From contig CP119321.1 of assembly GCA_029202445.1 (NCBI GenBank), positions 2,232,001 through 2,296,000 of the forward strand: DNA of 64,000 nt, read 5' to 3'. Under the pieces are notes generated by a model, which saw only the letters and a list, made by a program, of their open reading frames with translations, did not search any database and was not told where the DNA came from. This document shows, piece after piece, positions 1-8,334 of this stretch; the first letter of the stretch is position 1; each line of letters opens with the position of its first letter. The stretch comes from Candidatus Microbacterium phytovorans. Its GTDB lineage: Bacteria > Actinomycetota > Actinomycetes > Actinomycetales > Microbacteriaceae. A program made the translations under genes and the position numbers.

Positions 1-1616
1 ACGACAACGGCAGCAACGGCAACATCAACGACTTCTCGGCGTGCCTGCCCAACCAGCTCCCCGGCCTGGTCGGCACCTATGGCCGGCAGTACTACGTCGA
101 CTATCCGCAGGACGACCCGCTCGTGCGCTTCGTCATGGTCTCGCCGAACATGGCCTTCAACGGCGCCTCGGCGTGGTTCTACGGCGCGGGCTCGGCGCGA
201 TACAACTGGACGGCGGCGGCCATCGACGGCGCGCGGGCTGCCGGCATCCCCTGGGTCGTCGCCGGCATGCACTACCAGTGCCTCTCGGTGGGGATGTACG
301 CGTGCCCGATGGGGGCCGACCTCGCCGACCTCTTCGTCGCGAAGCGGGTCGATCTCGTGCTGACCGGGCACGAGCACCTCTACCAGCGCACGAAGCAGCT
401 CGCCCACGGTGCCGGCTGTACGCGGTTGACCGTCGGCGGGTACGAGGCGGCGTGCGTCGTCGACGCGGACACGTCGCTCACGAAGGGGGCGGGCACCGTC
501 TTCCTCACCGTCGGGCTGGGTGGCGTGCAGAACCGCACCGTCGACCAAGCGGATGCCGAGGCCCCCTACTTCGCGGCCCTCAGCGGCCAGAACCTCAACT
601 CCTCGTACGGATTCCTCTCCGCGACGCTCACCGAGACGACGATGACCGCGCACTTCGAGAACGCCGTGGGGCCGTTCACCGACGCGTTCACGATCGGCGA
701 CGGCGCCGCGGTGCCCAACACCGCCCCCGTCGCGCGCGCCGACGTCACGTGCACCGCGCTCACGTGCGCCTACGACGGCCGCGCCTCCAGCGACGTCGAC
801 GGCACCGTGACGTCGTACGCGTGGACCTTCGGCGACGGGGATGCCGCGACCGGCGACCGCGGCTCGCACACCTACGCGGAGCCCGGCATCTACACCGTCT
901 CGCTCACGGTCACCGACGACGACGGCGCCACTCATGCCACGAACCGCACCGTCACGGTCGCCGCGCCGGGGACGGCGACCGTGCGCGCGGCCGACGCGTT
1001 CGACCGCACCCTGAGCGGCTCCTGGGGACAGGCCGACGTCGGCGGCGCCTGGAGCTCGCACTCCGCACTCTCCGTCGCCGGCGGGTCGGGGACGATCTCC
1101 TCGGCCGTCGGTGCCGTGCCGTCGACGACGCTCACCGCCGTGTCGGCGGCCGACGTCGACCTGCGCACCTCGTTCGTGCTCGACAAGATTCCCGTGGGCG
1201 GCTCGACCGGCACGACGGTCTCCACGTTCATCCGACGCACCGCCGACGGACGCTACTGGGCGAAGATCCGCGTCGCTCCGGGAGGTGCCGTGTACCTCAC
1301 CCTCTCGCGTGTCACGGCGGGCGGGGCCCAGACCTCCATCGCCTCCGAGACCCGGATCACCGGCCTCACCCTCACCGCGGGGACCCCGCTGAATCTGCGG
1401 TTCACGGCATCCGGTGCCGCTCCCACGCAGCTGAGCGCCCGCGTGTGGACCGGCGCGACCGAGCCGAGCACCTGGCAGCGGACGGCGACGGATGCCACGG
1501 CGGGCCTCCAGGGTGCGGGCAGCCTCGGGTTCGAGGTCTACACCTCCACGAGCGTCACGAACGGACCCGTGCGCGTCTCGATCCCCGACCTGCGCGTGAT
1601 CGACAGCACGCCGTGA
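1..1616 (+). CDS. Metallophosphoesterase with PKD domain (5' end outside window)
   Basis: The reading frame is open from base 3 and lacks its N-terminus, including any signal peptide. 537 residues are visible. The first ~230 match the C-terminal half of a calcineurin-like phosphoesterase, with the metal-binding GHEHLYQR motif near visible residue 122. A PKD domain follows (about 240-320, with the typical WTFGDG and HTYAEPGIYTVSLTV strings), then a ~210-residue beta-rich tail resembling a carbohydrate-binding sandwich. This domain order is usual for exported hydrolases acting on phosphoesters at the cell surface. Substrate cannot be told. It converges with the next gene, leaving 4 bases between the stops. 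Confidence 0.85.
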   Translation, partial: DNGSNGNINDFSACLPNQLPGLVGTYGRQYYVDYPQDDPLVRFVMVSPNMAFNGASAWFYGAGSARYNWTAAAIDGARAAGIPWVVAGMHYQCLSVGMYACPMGADLADLFVAKRVDLVLTGHEHLYQRTKQLAHGAGCTRLTVGGYEAACVVDADTSLTKGAGTVFLTVGLGGVQNRTVDQADAEAPYFAALSGQNLNSSYGFLSATLTETTMTAHFENAVGPFTDAFTIGDGAAVPNTAPVARADVTCTALTCAYDGRASSDVDGTVTSYAWTFGDGDAATGDRGSHTYAEPGIYTVSLTVTDDDGATHATNRTVTVAAPGTATVRAADAFDRTLSGSWGQADVGGAWSSHSALSVAGGSGTISSAVGAVPSTTLTAVSAADVDLRTSFVLDKIPVGGSTGTTVSTFIRRTADGRYWAKIRVAPGGAVYLTLSRVTAGGAQTSIASETRITGLTLTAGTPLNLRFTASGAAPTQLSARVWTGATEPSTWQRTATDATAGLQGAGSLGFEVYTSTSVTNGPVRVSIPDLRVIDSTP

Positions 1617-1620
1617 CGGC

Positions 1621-1998
1621 TCAGCCGATGACGAAGGCGTCGGGGTCGTCCGAGCGCGTCGGTCGCAGCGTCGGCGGCACGGGCCAGGGCAGCTCCCAAC
1701 GGCGCGCGTACGCGTCGATCGCGCCGAAGTCCTCGCCCTTGACGACGATGCGCTCGGGTGTGACCTCGACGAACCGCACGCGGAGGGGACGGTCCGACTC
1801 CCCCTCGAGCATCCACGGCTCCGCGAGATAGGAGAGGCCGAGCGTCTCGAGCACCGCCTCGGCATCCAGCCACTCGGTCGGCTCCGACGCGCGGCGGCCC
1901 AGCAGATCGAACGGAACCCACTGGTCGCCCTCGGGCGCGATCCAGCCGACGAGTTCGCCGTCGTCGCGCCGATGCGGAGTCCAGTCGGTGCCGATCAC
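1621..1998 (-). CDS. Conserved hypothetical protein, 125 aa
   Basis: Small acidic protein with many Trp and Glu (it opens MIGTDWTPHRRDDGELVGWIAP after the GTG start). No membrane segment, signal or recognisable motif is visible. The GTG at 1998 is chosen because it overlaps the stop of the upstream acetyltransferase in a GTGA arrangement, so the two are translationally coupled. A longer in-frame extension exists but would lie inside the acetyltransferase and has an Arg-rich, antisense-like composition. Function unknown; the coupling suggests it acts with the acetyltransferase. Confidence 0.6.
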   Translation of the reverse strand: MIGTDWTPHRRDDGELVGWIAPEGDQWVPFDLLGRRASEPTEWLDAEAVLETLGLSYLAEPWMLEGESDRPLRVRFVEVTPERIVVKGEDFGAIDAYARRWELPWPVPPTLRPTRSDDPDAFVIG

Positions 1999-2723
1999 GG
2001 CTTCGCCGGACCGCGCGAGAAGAGATAGCCGCGCTCGTCGAACCCGACGACGACGAAACCGTCGTCGAGCAGCCCGCCGAACGCGTCGCGCACGCGGTAG
2101 CGCCACTCGAGGGCCTCGGCGGGGTCGTCGCGCCGCAGCCGCTCGATGTCGCGCGGAATGGCCACCGTCGTGACGACCGTCTCCTCGGCCGGGATCGGTG
2201 CCGGGGCGGCGAGCGCCCACGAGGTCATGAGCCGGTCGGATTCGTCACCGCGGTTCACGCCGTCGTCCATCGCGCCGTAGTGGTCGGTCAGGTACTCCGT
2301 CACGCGAGCGCCGAGCACGCGGAGGTTGAACGACGCGTTGCGGGCGACGAGCGGATCGAACGTCCACGTGATGTGACCCACGTCGCGCGCGAACGCCCAC
2401 GCGCGCTGGTGCTGCTTGAGCACCCGTCCGAGGCCCTGCGACCGGTAGCCGTCGAGGACGCCCGTGATGTGCGAGTGCATCGAGCGGGACGCCGGGGCGG
2501 CGAAGAAGGCCACGGAAGCCCCGATCATCCGTTCGCCGTCGTACAGCCCTACGGCGTAGTTGCCCGAGTGGGCGAGTGCGCGCAGCAGGTTCGGGGGCAT
2601 TCCGGTGCGGTCGCCGCCCCACACCTGCGAGAGCACCTCGGAAGCGGCGAACACCTGCTCGACCGTCTCGAGCGCACGGATCTCGATGCCCTCGGGAGCG
2701 GTGGCGTCTTCGAAGTCGGCCAT
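1995..2723 (-). CDS. GNAT family N-acetyltransferase, 242 aa
   Basis: Transfers an acetyl group from acetyl-CoA to an unknown acceptor. The acetyl-CoA pyrophosphate loop RSQGLG is at residues 94-99, followed by LKQHQRAWA. The wording ITWTFDPLVARNASFNLRVLGA after the loop fits the COG3375-like branch of the superfamily. The length (242) exceeds a minimal GNAT (~150), with an extra C-terminal half. A -10 box TAGGGT (complement of 2730-2735) lies 6 bases before the ATG and no Shine-Dalgarno is visible, so translation is probably leaderless. It is divergent from the MFS gene with 53 bases between starts. Confidence 0.75.
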   Translation of the reverse strand: MADFEDATAPEGIEIRALETVEQVFAASEVLSQVWGGDRTGMPPNLLRALAHSGNYAVGLYDGERMIGASVAFFAAPASRSMHSHITGVLDGYRSQGLGRVLKQHQRAWAFARDVGHITWTFDPLVARNASFNLRVLGARVTEYLTDHYGAMDDGVNRGDESDRLMTSWALAAPAPIPAEETVVTTVAIPRDIERLRRDDPAEALEWRYRVRDAFGGLLDDGFVVVGFDERGYLFSRGPAKP

Positions 2724-2776
2724 GTCAGCACCCTAGCCCCGGCCCTCCACCCCCGCCGCCCCGGTAGCCTGAATCG

Positions 2777-4210
2777 GTGAACCGTGAGGATGATGCCCGC
2801 CGCCGCCTCACCCGAATCCCGCCGCAGGGCGCGGTGGTCGCCGTCCTCGCCATCGCGGGACTGTGCTCGTCGTTCATGTTCACGCTCGTCGTGCCGATCC
2901 AGGCACGACTGCCCGAGCTCCTCCACGCGAGTCGTGAGGACACAGCCTGGGTCGTCACCGTCACGCTCCTGGTGGCCGCCGTCGTCACGCCGATCGCGGG
3001 GCGCCTGGGTGACATGTACGGCAAGCGGCGGATCGTGCTGGTGCTGCTGGCCGCGCTCGTGGTCGGGTCGATCATCGCGGCCCTCTCGACCGACATCATC
3101 GGCGTGATCGTGGGCCGTGGCCTCCAGGGCGCCGTGACGGGCGTCGTGCCGCTCGGCATCTCGATCCTCCGCGACATCCTGCACGAGAACCGCGTCGACG
3201 GCGCGATCGCGCTCATCAGCGCCACGCTGGGTGTCGGCGGGGCGCTGGGGATGCCGTTGAGCGCCCTCGTCACGCAGTACGCCGACTGGCACGCGCTGTT
3301 CTGGATGTCCGCGGGCCTCGGGGTCGTCGTGTTCGGACTCGTCCTCTGGATCGTGCCCGTGAGCGTCCTGCGCACGGCCGGGCGCTTCGACTACGCGGGA
3401 GCCGCCGGACTGGCCGTCGGGCTCACCGGCATCCTGCTGGCGATCTCGCGCGGAAACGAATGGGGCTGGACGTCGGCGCCGGTGCTCGCGTTCGGGATCG
3501 GCGGCATCGTCGTGCTCCTCGTATGGGGCTGGTACGAGCTGCGCATCGCCGAACCCCTCCTCGACCTGCGGGTCGCCGCGCGACGGCCGGTGCTGCTCAC
3601 GAACATCGCCTCGATCGCGATGGGCTTCTCGCTGTTCGCGTCGAACGTGTCGTACCCGCAGCTGCTCGAGCTGCCGCCGCCGGCGGGCTTCGGCCTGTCG
3701 CTCCTGGCCGCGAGCCTGGTCATCATGCCGGCGGGCCTCGTCATGATGGTGCTGTCGCCGTACTCCGGCCGGCTCGCGCGCACGGTCGGCCCGCGGCGAC
3801 TGCTGGTGCTCGGCGCCGTCGCCCTCATCGCCGCCTACGGCTTCACGCTCCTGTTCTCTTCGGAGGTGTGGCACCTGCTGGTCGCGAACATCCTCGTCGG
3901 TGTGGGCATCGGCTTCGGGTACGCGGCGATGCCGATGCTCATCATGCGGTCGGTGCCGCAGAGCGAGACGGGCGCCTCGAACGGCCTGAACGCGCTGTTC
4001 CGCTCGCTCGGCACGAGCACGGCCGCGGCCGTCATCGGCGCGGTGCTGGCGACCATGTCGACGACGCAGGGCGACGTGCAGGTGCCGACGGCATCCGCGT
4101 TCCACCTGTCGTTCCTGCTCGGCGGGGGCGCGGCCGTGGTGGCCCTGGTGGTGGCCGCGTTCATCCCGACGCGGCCCGCCGAAGAGGCCCATCCGGCGCT
4201 GCCCGCGTAA
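2777..4210 (+). CDS. MFS transporter, DHA2-like drug/H+ antiporter, 477 aa
   Basis: Polytopic membrane protein with the hydrophobic pattern of a 14-helix MFS exporter. Motif A, GRLGDMYGKRR, follows the second helix, around residue 75. Related DHA2 proteins expel drugs, dyes or antiseptics using the proton gradient; the substrate here is unknown. The start is GTG at 2777: TAGCCT at 2765-2770 lies 6 bases upstream with no ribosome-binding site, so it is leaderless. The gene stands alone, divergent from the GNAT gene and followed by the POT gene after 56 bases with its own -10 box. Confidence 0.8.
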   Translation: MNREDDARRRLTRIPPQGAVVAVLAIAGLCSSFMFTLVVPIQARLPELLHASREDTAWVVTVTLLVAAVVTPIAGRLGDMYGKRRIVLVLLAALVVGSIIAALSTDIIGVIVGRGLQGAVTGVVPLGISILRDILHENRVDGAIALISATLGVGGALGMPLSALVTQYADWHALFWMSAGLGVVVFGLVLWIVPVSVLRTAGRFDYAGAAGLAVGLTGILLAISRGNEWGWTSAPVLAFGIGGIVVLLVWGWYELRIAEPLLDLRVAARRPVLLTNIASIAMGFSLFASNVSYPQLLELPPPAGFGLSLLAASLVIMPAGLVMMVLSPYSGRLARTVGPRRLLVLGAVALIAAYGFTLLFSSEVWHLLVANILVGVGIGFGYAAMPMLIMRSVPQSETGASNGLNALFRSLGTSTAAAVIGAVLATMSTTQGDVQVPTASAFHLSFLLGGGAAVVALVVAAFIPTRPAEEAHPALPA

Positions 4211-4266
4211 GCCGGCAGATGTCCGCCTCCTGACGCGGCGGCGGGCGCGCGGCTAGCGTGGATGCC

Positions 4267-5814
4267 ATGGACGACAACCGCAGTCAGAAGCCCGTCGGCC
4301 CCGAGACGGCGTCGGCGGGGAACACGCCCGGCACTTCGGCCCGCGACGCGGCGACCCGAGACTCCGGTGCACGGGATGCCGGTGACACGCGCTTCTTCGG
4401 GCAGCCGTGGGCGCTCGCCCATGTGTTCGGCGTGGAGATGTGGGAGCGCTTCAGCTTCTACGGCATGCAGGGCATCCTGCTCATCTACCTGTACTTCTCG
4501 GTGTCCGACGGCGGTCTCGGCGTCGACCAGACGGTCGCGGCGAGCATCGTGGGGGCGTACGGCGGCGCCGTGTACCTGTCGACGATCCTCGGCGCGTGGA
4601 TCGCCGACCGGCTGCTGGGAGCCGAGCGCGTGCTGTTCCTGAGCGCCATCGTCATCATGGCGGGGCACATCGCGCTCGCGCTCCTCCCCGGGTTCCTCGG
4701 GGTCGGCGTCGGACTCGTGCTGGTCGCGATCGGCTCGGGAGGCCTCAAGGCGACCGCGACGAGCGTCGTCGGCACTCTGTACGCGCCGGAGGACACCCGA
4801 CGGGATGCCGGCTTCTCCCTGTTCTATCTGGGCATCAACCTCGGGGCGTTCGCCGGTCCGCTCCTGACCGGTCTGCTGCAGGATCGACTGGGCTTCCACT
4901 GGGGCTTCGGACTGGCCGCGGTCGGGATGGCCGCGGGCCTCCTGCAGTACTCGTTCGGCCGGAAGGCGCTCCCCGCCGAGGCATCGCTCGTTCCCAACCC
5001 GCTCCCCCGGCAGCGCTACCCGCTGATGATCGGTGTCGCCGTGGCGGGCGTCGCCCTGATCGTCGTGCTCGTGCTCGTGGGCGTCATCCGCGCCGACAAT
5101 CTCGCGCTCGTCGTGATCGTCGCCGTGATCGGCGCCGCGATCGCCTATTTCGCCGTCATCCTCACCAGCCGCGCCATCACGTCGGTCGAGCGGTCGCGCG
5201 TGTGGGGCTTCCTGCCGCTGTTCCTCACGTCGGTCGCGTTCTGGTCGCTGTACCAGCAGCAGTTCACGGTGCTGACGTTCTACTCCGACCAGCGACTCGA
5301 CCGGAACCTCTTCGGCTGGGAGATGCCGGTGCCGTGGATCCAGTCGATCAACCCGATCTTCATCATCGTGCTGTCGGGCGTCTTCGCCTGGCTGTGGACG
5401 AAGCTCGGCTCGCGCCAGCCGTCGACGCCGGTGAAGTTCGGCCTGTCCGCCATCGTGATGGGCGCCGCGTTCCTGCTGTTCCTGCCGTTCGCCGGCGGCG
5501 GGGCGAATTCGACCCCGCTGCTGGCGGTCGTCGGCATCCTGCTCGTCTTCACGATCGCCGAGCTGCTCCTCTCACCCGTGGGACTGTCGGTCACGACGAA
5601 GCTCGCCCCGGAGCGCTTCCACACCCAGATGGTGGCGCTGTTCTTCCTGTCGGTGTCGCTCGGCACGGCTGTCGCCGGTCAGCTGGCCACCCTCTACGAC
5701 CCCGAGAACGAGGTGCCCTACTTCGCGACCCTCGGCCTTCTCGCGATCGGCGTGGGCGTCGCCCTGCTGCTGGCGGTCAAGCCCGTCCTGTCGCTCATGC
5801 GCGGGGTGCGCTAG
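4267..5814 (+). CDS. POT/PTR2 proton-dependent oligopeptide transporter, 515 aa
   Basis: Imports di- and tripeptides with protons. The family signature ExxERFxxYG is present as EMWERFSFYG at residues 57-66, preceded by a ~45-residue hydrophilic N-terminus. Further hallmarks are GSGGLKATATSVVG and FYLGINLGAFAGPLL. The length and 12-14 hydrophobic segments are normal for the family. Two starts are possible, GTG 4258 and ATG 4267. ATG 4267 is preferred because TAGCGT at 4254-4259 overlaps the GTG and lies 7 bases from the ATG, the usual leaderless spacing in this window. Confidence 0.88.
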   Translation: MDDNRSQKPVGPETASAGNTPGTSARDAATRDSGARDAGDTRFFGQPWALAHVFGVEMWERFSFYGMQGILLIYLYFSVSDGGLGVDQTVAASIVGAYGGAVYLSTILGAWIADRLLGAERVLFLSAIVIMAGHIALALLPGFLGVGVGLVLVAIGSGGLKATATSVVGTLYAPEDTRRDAGFSLFYLGINLGAFAGPLLTGLLQDRLGFHWGFGLAAVGMAAGLLQYSFGRKALPAEASLVPNPLPRQRYPLMIGVAVAGVALIVVLVLVGVIRADNLALVVIVAVIGAAIAYFAVILTSRAITSVERSRVWGFLPLFLTSVAFWSLYQQQFTVLTFYSDQRLDRNLFGWEMPVPWIQSINPIFIIVLSGVFAWLWTKLGSRQPSTPVKFGLSAIVMGAAFLLFLPFAGGGANSTPLLAVVGILLVFTIAELLLSPVGLSVTTKLAPERFHTQMVALFFLSVSLGTAVAGQLATLYDPENEVPYFATLGLLAIGVGVALLLAVKPVLSLMRGVR

Positions 5815-5884
5815 CGGCGGGCGCGCGACGCCCCGGCGACGGGCGGATGCCGTGGCATCCGTTCGGACACGGCAGAATCGATGC

Positions 5885-6766
5885 ATGCCTCCCGTGCACA
5901 ACCCGCACCTGCTCCCCGCTCACGCCTGCCTCATCGTGCACGGCAAGGACACTCCGGGGATCGTCGCCGCCGTCTCGGCGATGATCACGCGCATCGGCGG
6001 CAACATCGTCGCGTTCGACCAGTACTCCGACGACCCGCGCGGCGGCGCGTACTTCCAGCGGGTGGTGTTCCACCGCCCCGACTTCGCCGCCGACCGGCCG
6101 CAGATCGAGGCGGAGATCGACCGGACCCTCGCCGACTTCGAACTGGAGTGGTCGCTGACCGACCAGTCGGTGCCCAAGCGGATGGCGGTCCTGGCATCCA
6201 AGCAGGACCACTGCCTGCTCGACCTGCTGTGGCGCCACCGCCGCGGCGACCTGCCCGTCACCATCCCGATGGTGATCTCCAACCACACGACCACCGCCGA
6301 GGATGTGCGCAGCTTCGGCGTGCCGTTCTTCCATGTGCCGTCGGTCACGGGCCCCGACAAGTCGGCGTCGGAGGCGGAGATCCTGAAGCTCCTCGTCGGC
6401 AACGTCGACTTCGTCGTGCTCGCGCGGTACATGCAGATCCTGTCGCCCGAGTTCCTCGAGCAGCTCGGCGTGCCGGTCATCAACATCCACCACTCCTTCC
6501 TGCCCGCCTTCATCGGCGCCGAGCCCTACAAGAAGGCGAAGGAACGCGGCGTCAAGCTCATCGGCGCCACCAGCCACTACGTCACGAGCGACCTCGACGA
6601 GGGCCCGATCATCGAGCAGGACACCATCCGCGTCACCCACGCCGAGACGGTCACGGAGCTCGCGCGTCGCGGCGCCGACGTCGAGCGCCAGGTGCTCTCG
6701 CGCGCGGTGCTGTGGCACGCGCAGGACCGCGTGATCCGCCACGGCAACCACACCATCATCTTCTGA
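5885..6766 (+). CDS. purU: Formyltetrahydrofolate deformylase PurU, 293 aa
   Basis: Hydrolyses 10-formyl-THF to formate and THF, balancing one-carbon units and supplying formate for purine synthesis. The N-terminal ~85 residues are an ACT regulatory domain (LIVHGKDTPGIVAAVSAMI), followed by a formyltransferase-fold domain. The catalytic Asn and His are N200 and H202 in NIHHSFLP, and the catalytic Asp lies in the SDLDEGPIIEQD segment (about residue 238). The end, VLWHAQDRVI then N-H-T-I-I-F, is typical of PurU. A weak -10 (CAGAAT, 5873-5878) sits 6 bases before the ATG, suggesting a leaderless start. Confidence 0.95.
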   Translation: MPPVHNPHLLPAHACLIVHGKDTPGIVAAVSAMITRIGGNIVAFDQYSDDPRGGAYFQRVVFHRPDFAADRPQIEAEIDRTLADFELEWSLTDQSVPKRMAVLASKQDHCLLDLLWRHRRGDLPVTIPMVISNHTTTAEDVRSFGVPFFHVPSVTGPDKSASEAEILKLLVGNVDFVVLARYMQILSPEFLEQLGVPVINIHHSFLPAFIGAEPYKKAKERGVKLIGATSHYVTSDLDEGPIIEQDTIRVTHAETVTELARRGADVERQVLSRAVLWHAQDRVIRHGNHTIIF

Positions 6767-6775
6767 GCCTCGGCA

Positions 6776-7289
6776 GCCTCCCCGCAGAGCCTCCGTCACT
6801 GGCATCCGCCACAGCCCATGTCCCACATTCGGTCGTTTCGGGCAGGTCATGTCCCACATTCGGTCGTTTCCGACAGGCCATGTCCCACATTCGGTCGTTT
6901 TCTACCGGCCGAAACGGCACAAACTGGGACATGCCTCACCGGAACTGGGACATGAACTGCCCAAACAGGGACCTGCCCCGGCAGCCGCCCCGCAGAGCCA
7001 CCGTCACTGGCATCCGCCACAGCCCATGTCCCACATTCGGTCGTTTCCGACCGGCCGAAACGGCACAAACTGGGTCATGAACTAGCCAAACTGGGACATG
7101 CCCCGGCAGCCTCCCCACAGAGCCACCGTCACTGGCATCCGCCACAGCCCATGTCCCACATTCGGTCGTTTCGGGCAGGCCGGAACGGCACAAACTGGGA
7201 CATGAACCCACCAAAACTGGGTCATGCCCCACACAAACAGGGACATGCCCCCGCCAGCCCCGGCCGAAGCCACCCACACCGGGACATGT
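6776..7289 (+). repeat. CATGTCCCA inverted-repeat block (intergenic, ~510 bp)
   Basis: The gap between purU and the convergent beta-lactamase-like gene is filled by repeats. Five direct copies begin CATGTCCCACATTCGGTCG at 6817, 6848, 6879, 7025 and 7150. They are interspersed with reverse-oriented partners ending CTGGGACATG (for example 6924-6933, 7089-7099, 7194-7203). Three larger ~45-bp units (starting near 6776, 6981 and 7107) precede copies 1, 4 and 5, so the block grew by local duplication. Forward and reverse copies can pair into long hairpins. I see no gene in it. Confidence 0.85.
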
Positions 7290-7299
7290 CCAGCCCAGG

Positions 7300-8253
7300 T
7301 CAGTGGATGTACTCCATGAGTTCGACGCCGAGGGTGCGGAACGCGTCGTGCGCGCGCAGCCGGTGCGCGACCGAGAGGTCGTCGAAGCAGACGATCAGCG
7401 AGTAGGCGACGCCCGCGCGCGGCCCGGCGAGCACCCCCGCCTCCGCGCGCACCCCGTCGGCCCGGCCGGTCTTGTTCACGAACAGCAGCTGGTGCCGGTC
7501 GTCGTCGTGAGCGAACGGGTCGAGGCCGGTGGCGGATGCCACGAGCGAGAGGTCGTGGCCGAGGCTCAACCATTCCGACACCTGCGCGCTGACGGCGGGC
7601 GAGACCACCCGCGCGTTGACGAGAGCGCCGAACAGGGATGCCAGTTCCCCCGCTGACGCGAGCGCCACATGCGGCGCGTCGTCGGGACCGCGGCGGTCAC
7701 GGAAGCCGTCCATGAGCGCGGTGCGGACGAGCCCGATCCGCTCCAGTCGCTCCCGCACGGCGTCGAGCCCGACGCGGGCCAGCAGCGCGTTGGTCGCGAG
7801 GGCGTCGCCGGTGGCTGCGGCGAGGACAGCCAGGTCGCACACGGGCAGCGCGGGCGCCTTGAGGTGCCGCCACAGGCCTCCGACGTCGACGGGGTCGACG
7901 GTCGACCGGTCGACGATCTCGAGGGCGTCGAGCGCGCCGGTCTCCAGCTGCGAGGCCGTCTCGATGAGGAGCGGCACGACCCCGATGCCCCCGACCGGCA
8001 GGGTCAAGTGGTCGTCGCCGGCGAACACCTCCGTGTCGCGGTCGAGGTCGGTCACCCGCACGGAGACCTGCGCACCGGACGACGCGAGTCCGTCGAGGGC
8101 CCGCAGCGTCGCGGTGAAGGACCGACGCCCCGCCCCCGACCGTCGCGTGCGGCCTCCCGACCGCCGCGCGCCCGCCCCCGAGGCGGCATCGCGGCGCAGT
8201 CCGCCAGCCGCGAGTGCGGCGGCGTGCGACTCGAACGGCTCGGCGGCGTTCAC
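7300..8253 (-). CDS. Class A beta-lactamase-fold protein with degenerate active site, 317 aa
   Basis: The fold is suggested by the C-terminal KTG motif (FVNKTGRADGVRAEAGVL), the segment DALATNALL aligning with the family SDNTATNLL, and the motif-I region LPVGGIGVVPLL. At motif I the nucleophile SxxK of active enzymes is replaced (Ser to Gly, Lys to Val), and the SDN triad reads TGD. It is therefore probably not a working beta-lactamase. The N-terminal ~50 residues are Ala/Arg/Gly-rich, without a clear signal peptide. The GTG start at 8253 has a good ribosome-binding site (GGGAGG, 8 bases upstream). It is followed by the CATGTCCCA repeat block. Confidence 0.65.
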   Translation of the reverse strand: MNAAEPFESHAAALAAGGLRRDAASGAGARRSGGRTRRSGAGRRSFTATLRALDGLASSGAQVSVRVTDLDRDTEVFAGDDHLTLPVGGIGVVPLLIETASQLETGALDALEIVDRSTVDPVDVGGLWRHLKAPALPVCDLAVLAAATGDALATNALLARVGLDAVRERLERIGLVRTALMDGFRDRRGPDDAPHVALASAGELASLFGALVNARVVSPAVSAQVSEWLSLGHDLSLVASATGLDPFAHDDDRHQLLFVNKTGRADGVRAEAGVLAGPRAGVAYSLIVCFDDLSVAHRLRAHDAFRTLGVELMEYIH

Positions 8254-8334
8254 GCTGATCCTCCCGCTGGACTTTCCCTGCGATCGCTCCGCTCCCCCTG
8301 CGGAGGATGGAGGGTGCCGCTCACGCGGCGCGCG

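Noticed and set aside
2549..4192. Long minus-strand open frame (547 codons) opposite the MFS gene
   Set aside because: Composition is dominated by Arg, Asp, His and Glu from antisense reading of GC-rich codons; the plus-strand MFS gene explains the region. The same applies to many other long antisense frames in the window, for example 53553-55052 opposite the UMF1 transporter.
4258..4266. GTG start for the POT transporter
   Set aside because: The GTG overlaps the -10 box TAGCGT; ATG 4267 has the spacing seen at other leaderless starts.
6776..7289. CRISPR array
   Set aside because: The repeated words occur in both orientations, with irregular spacing and similar sequences in between; there are no unique spacers of constant length and no cas genes.
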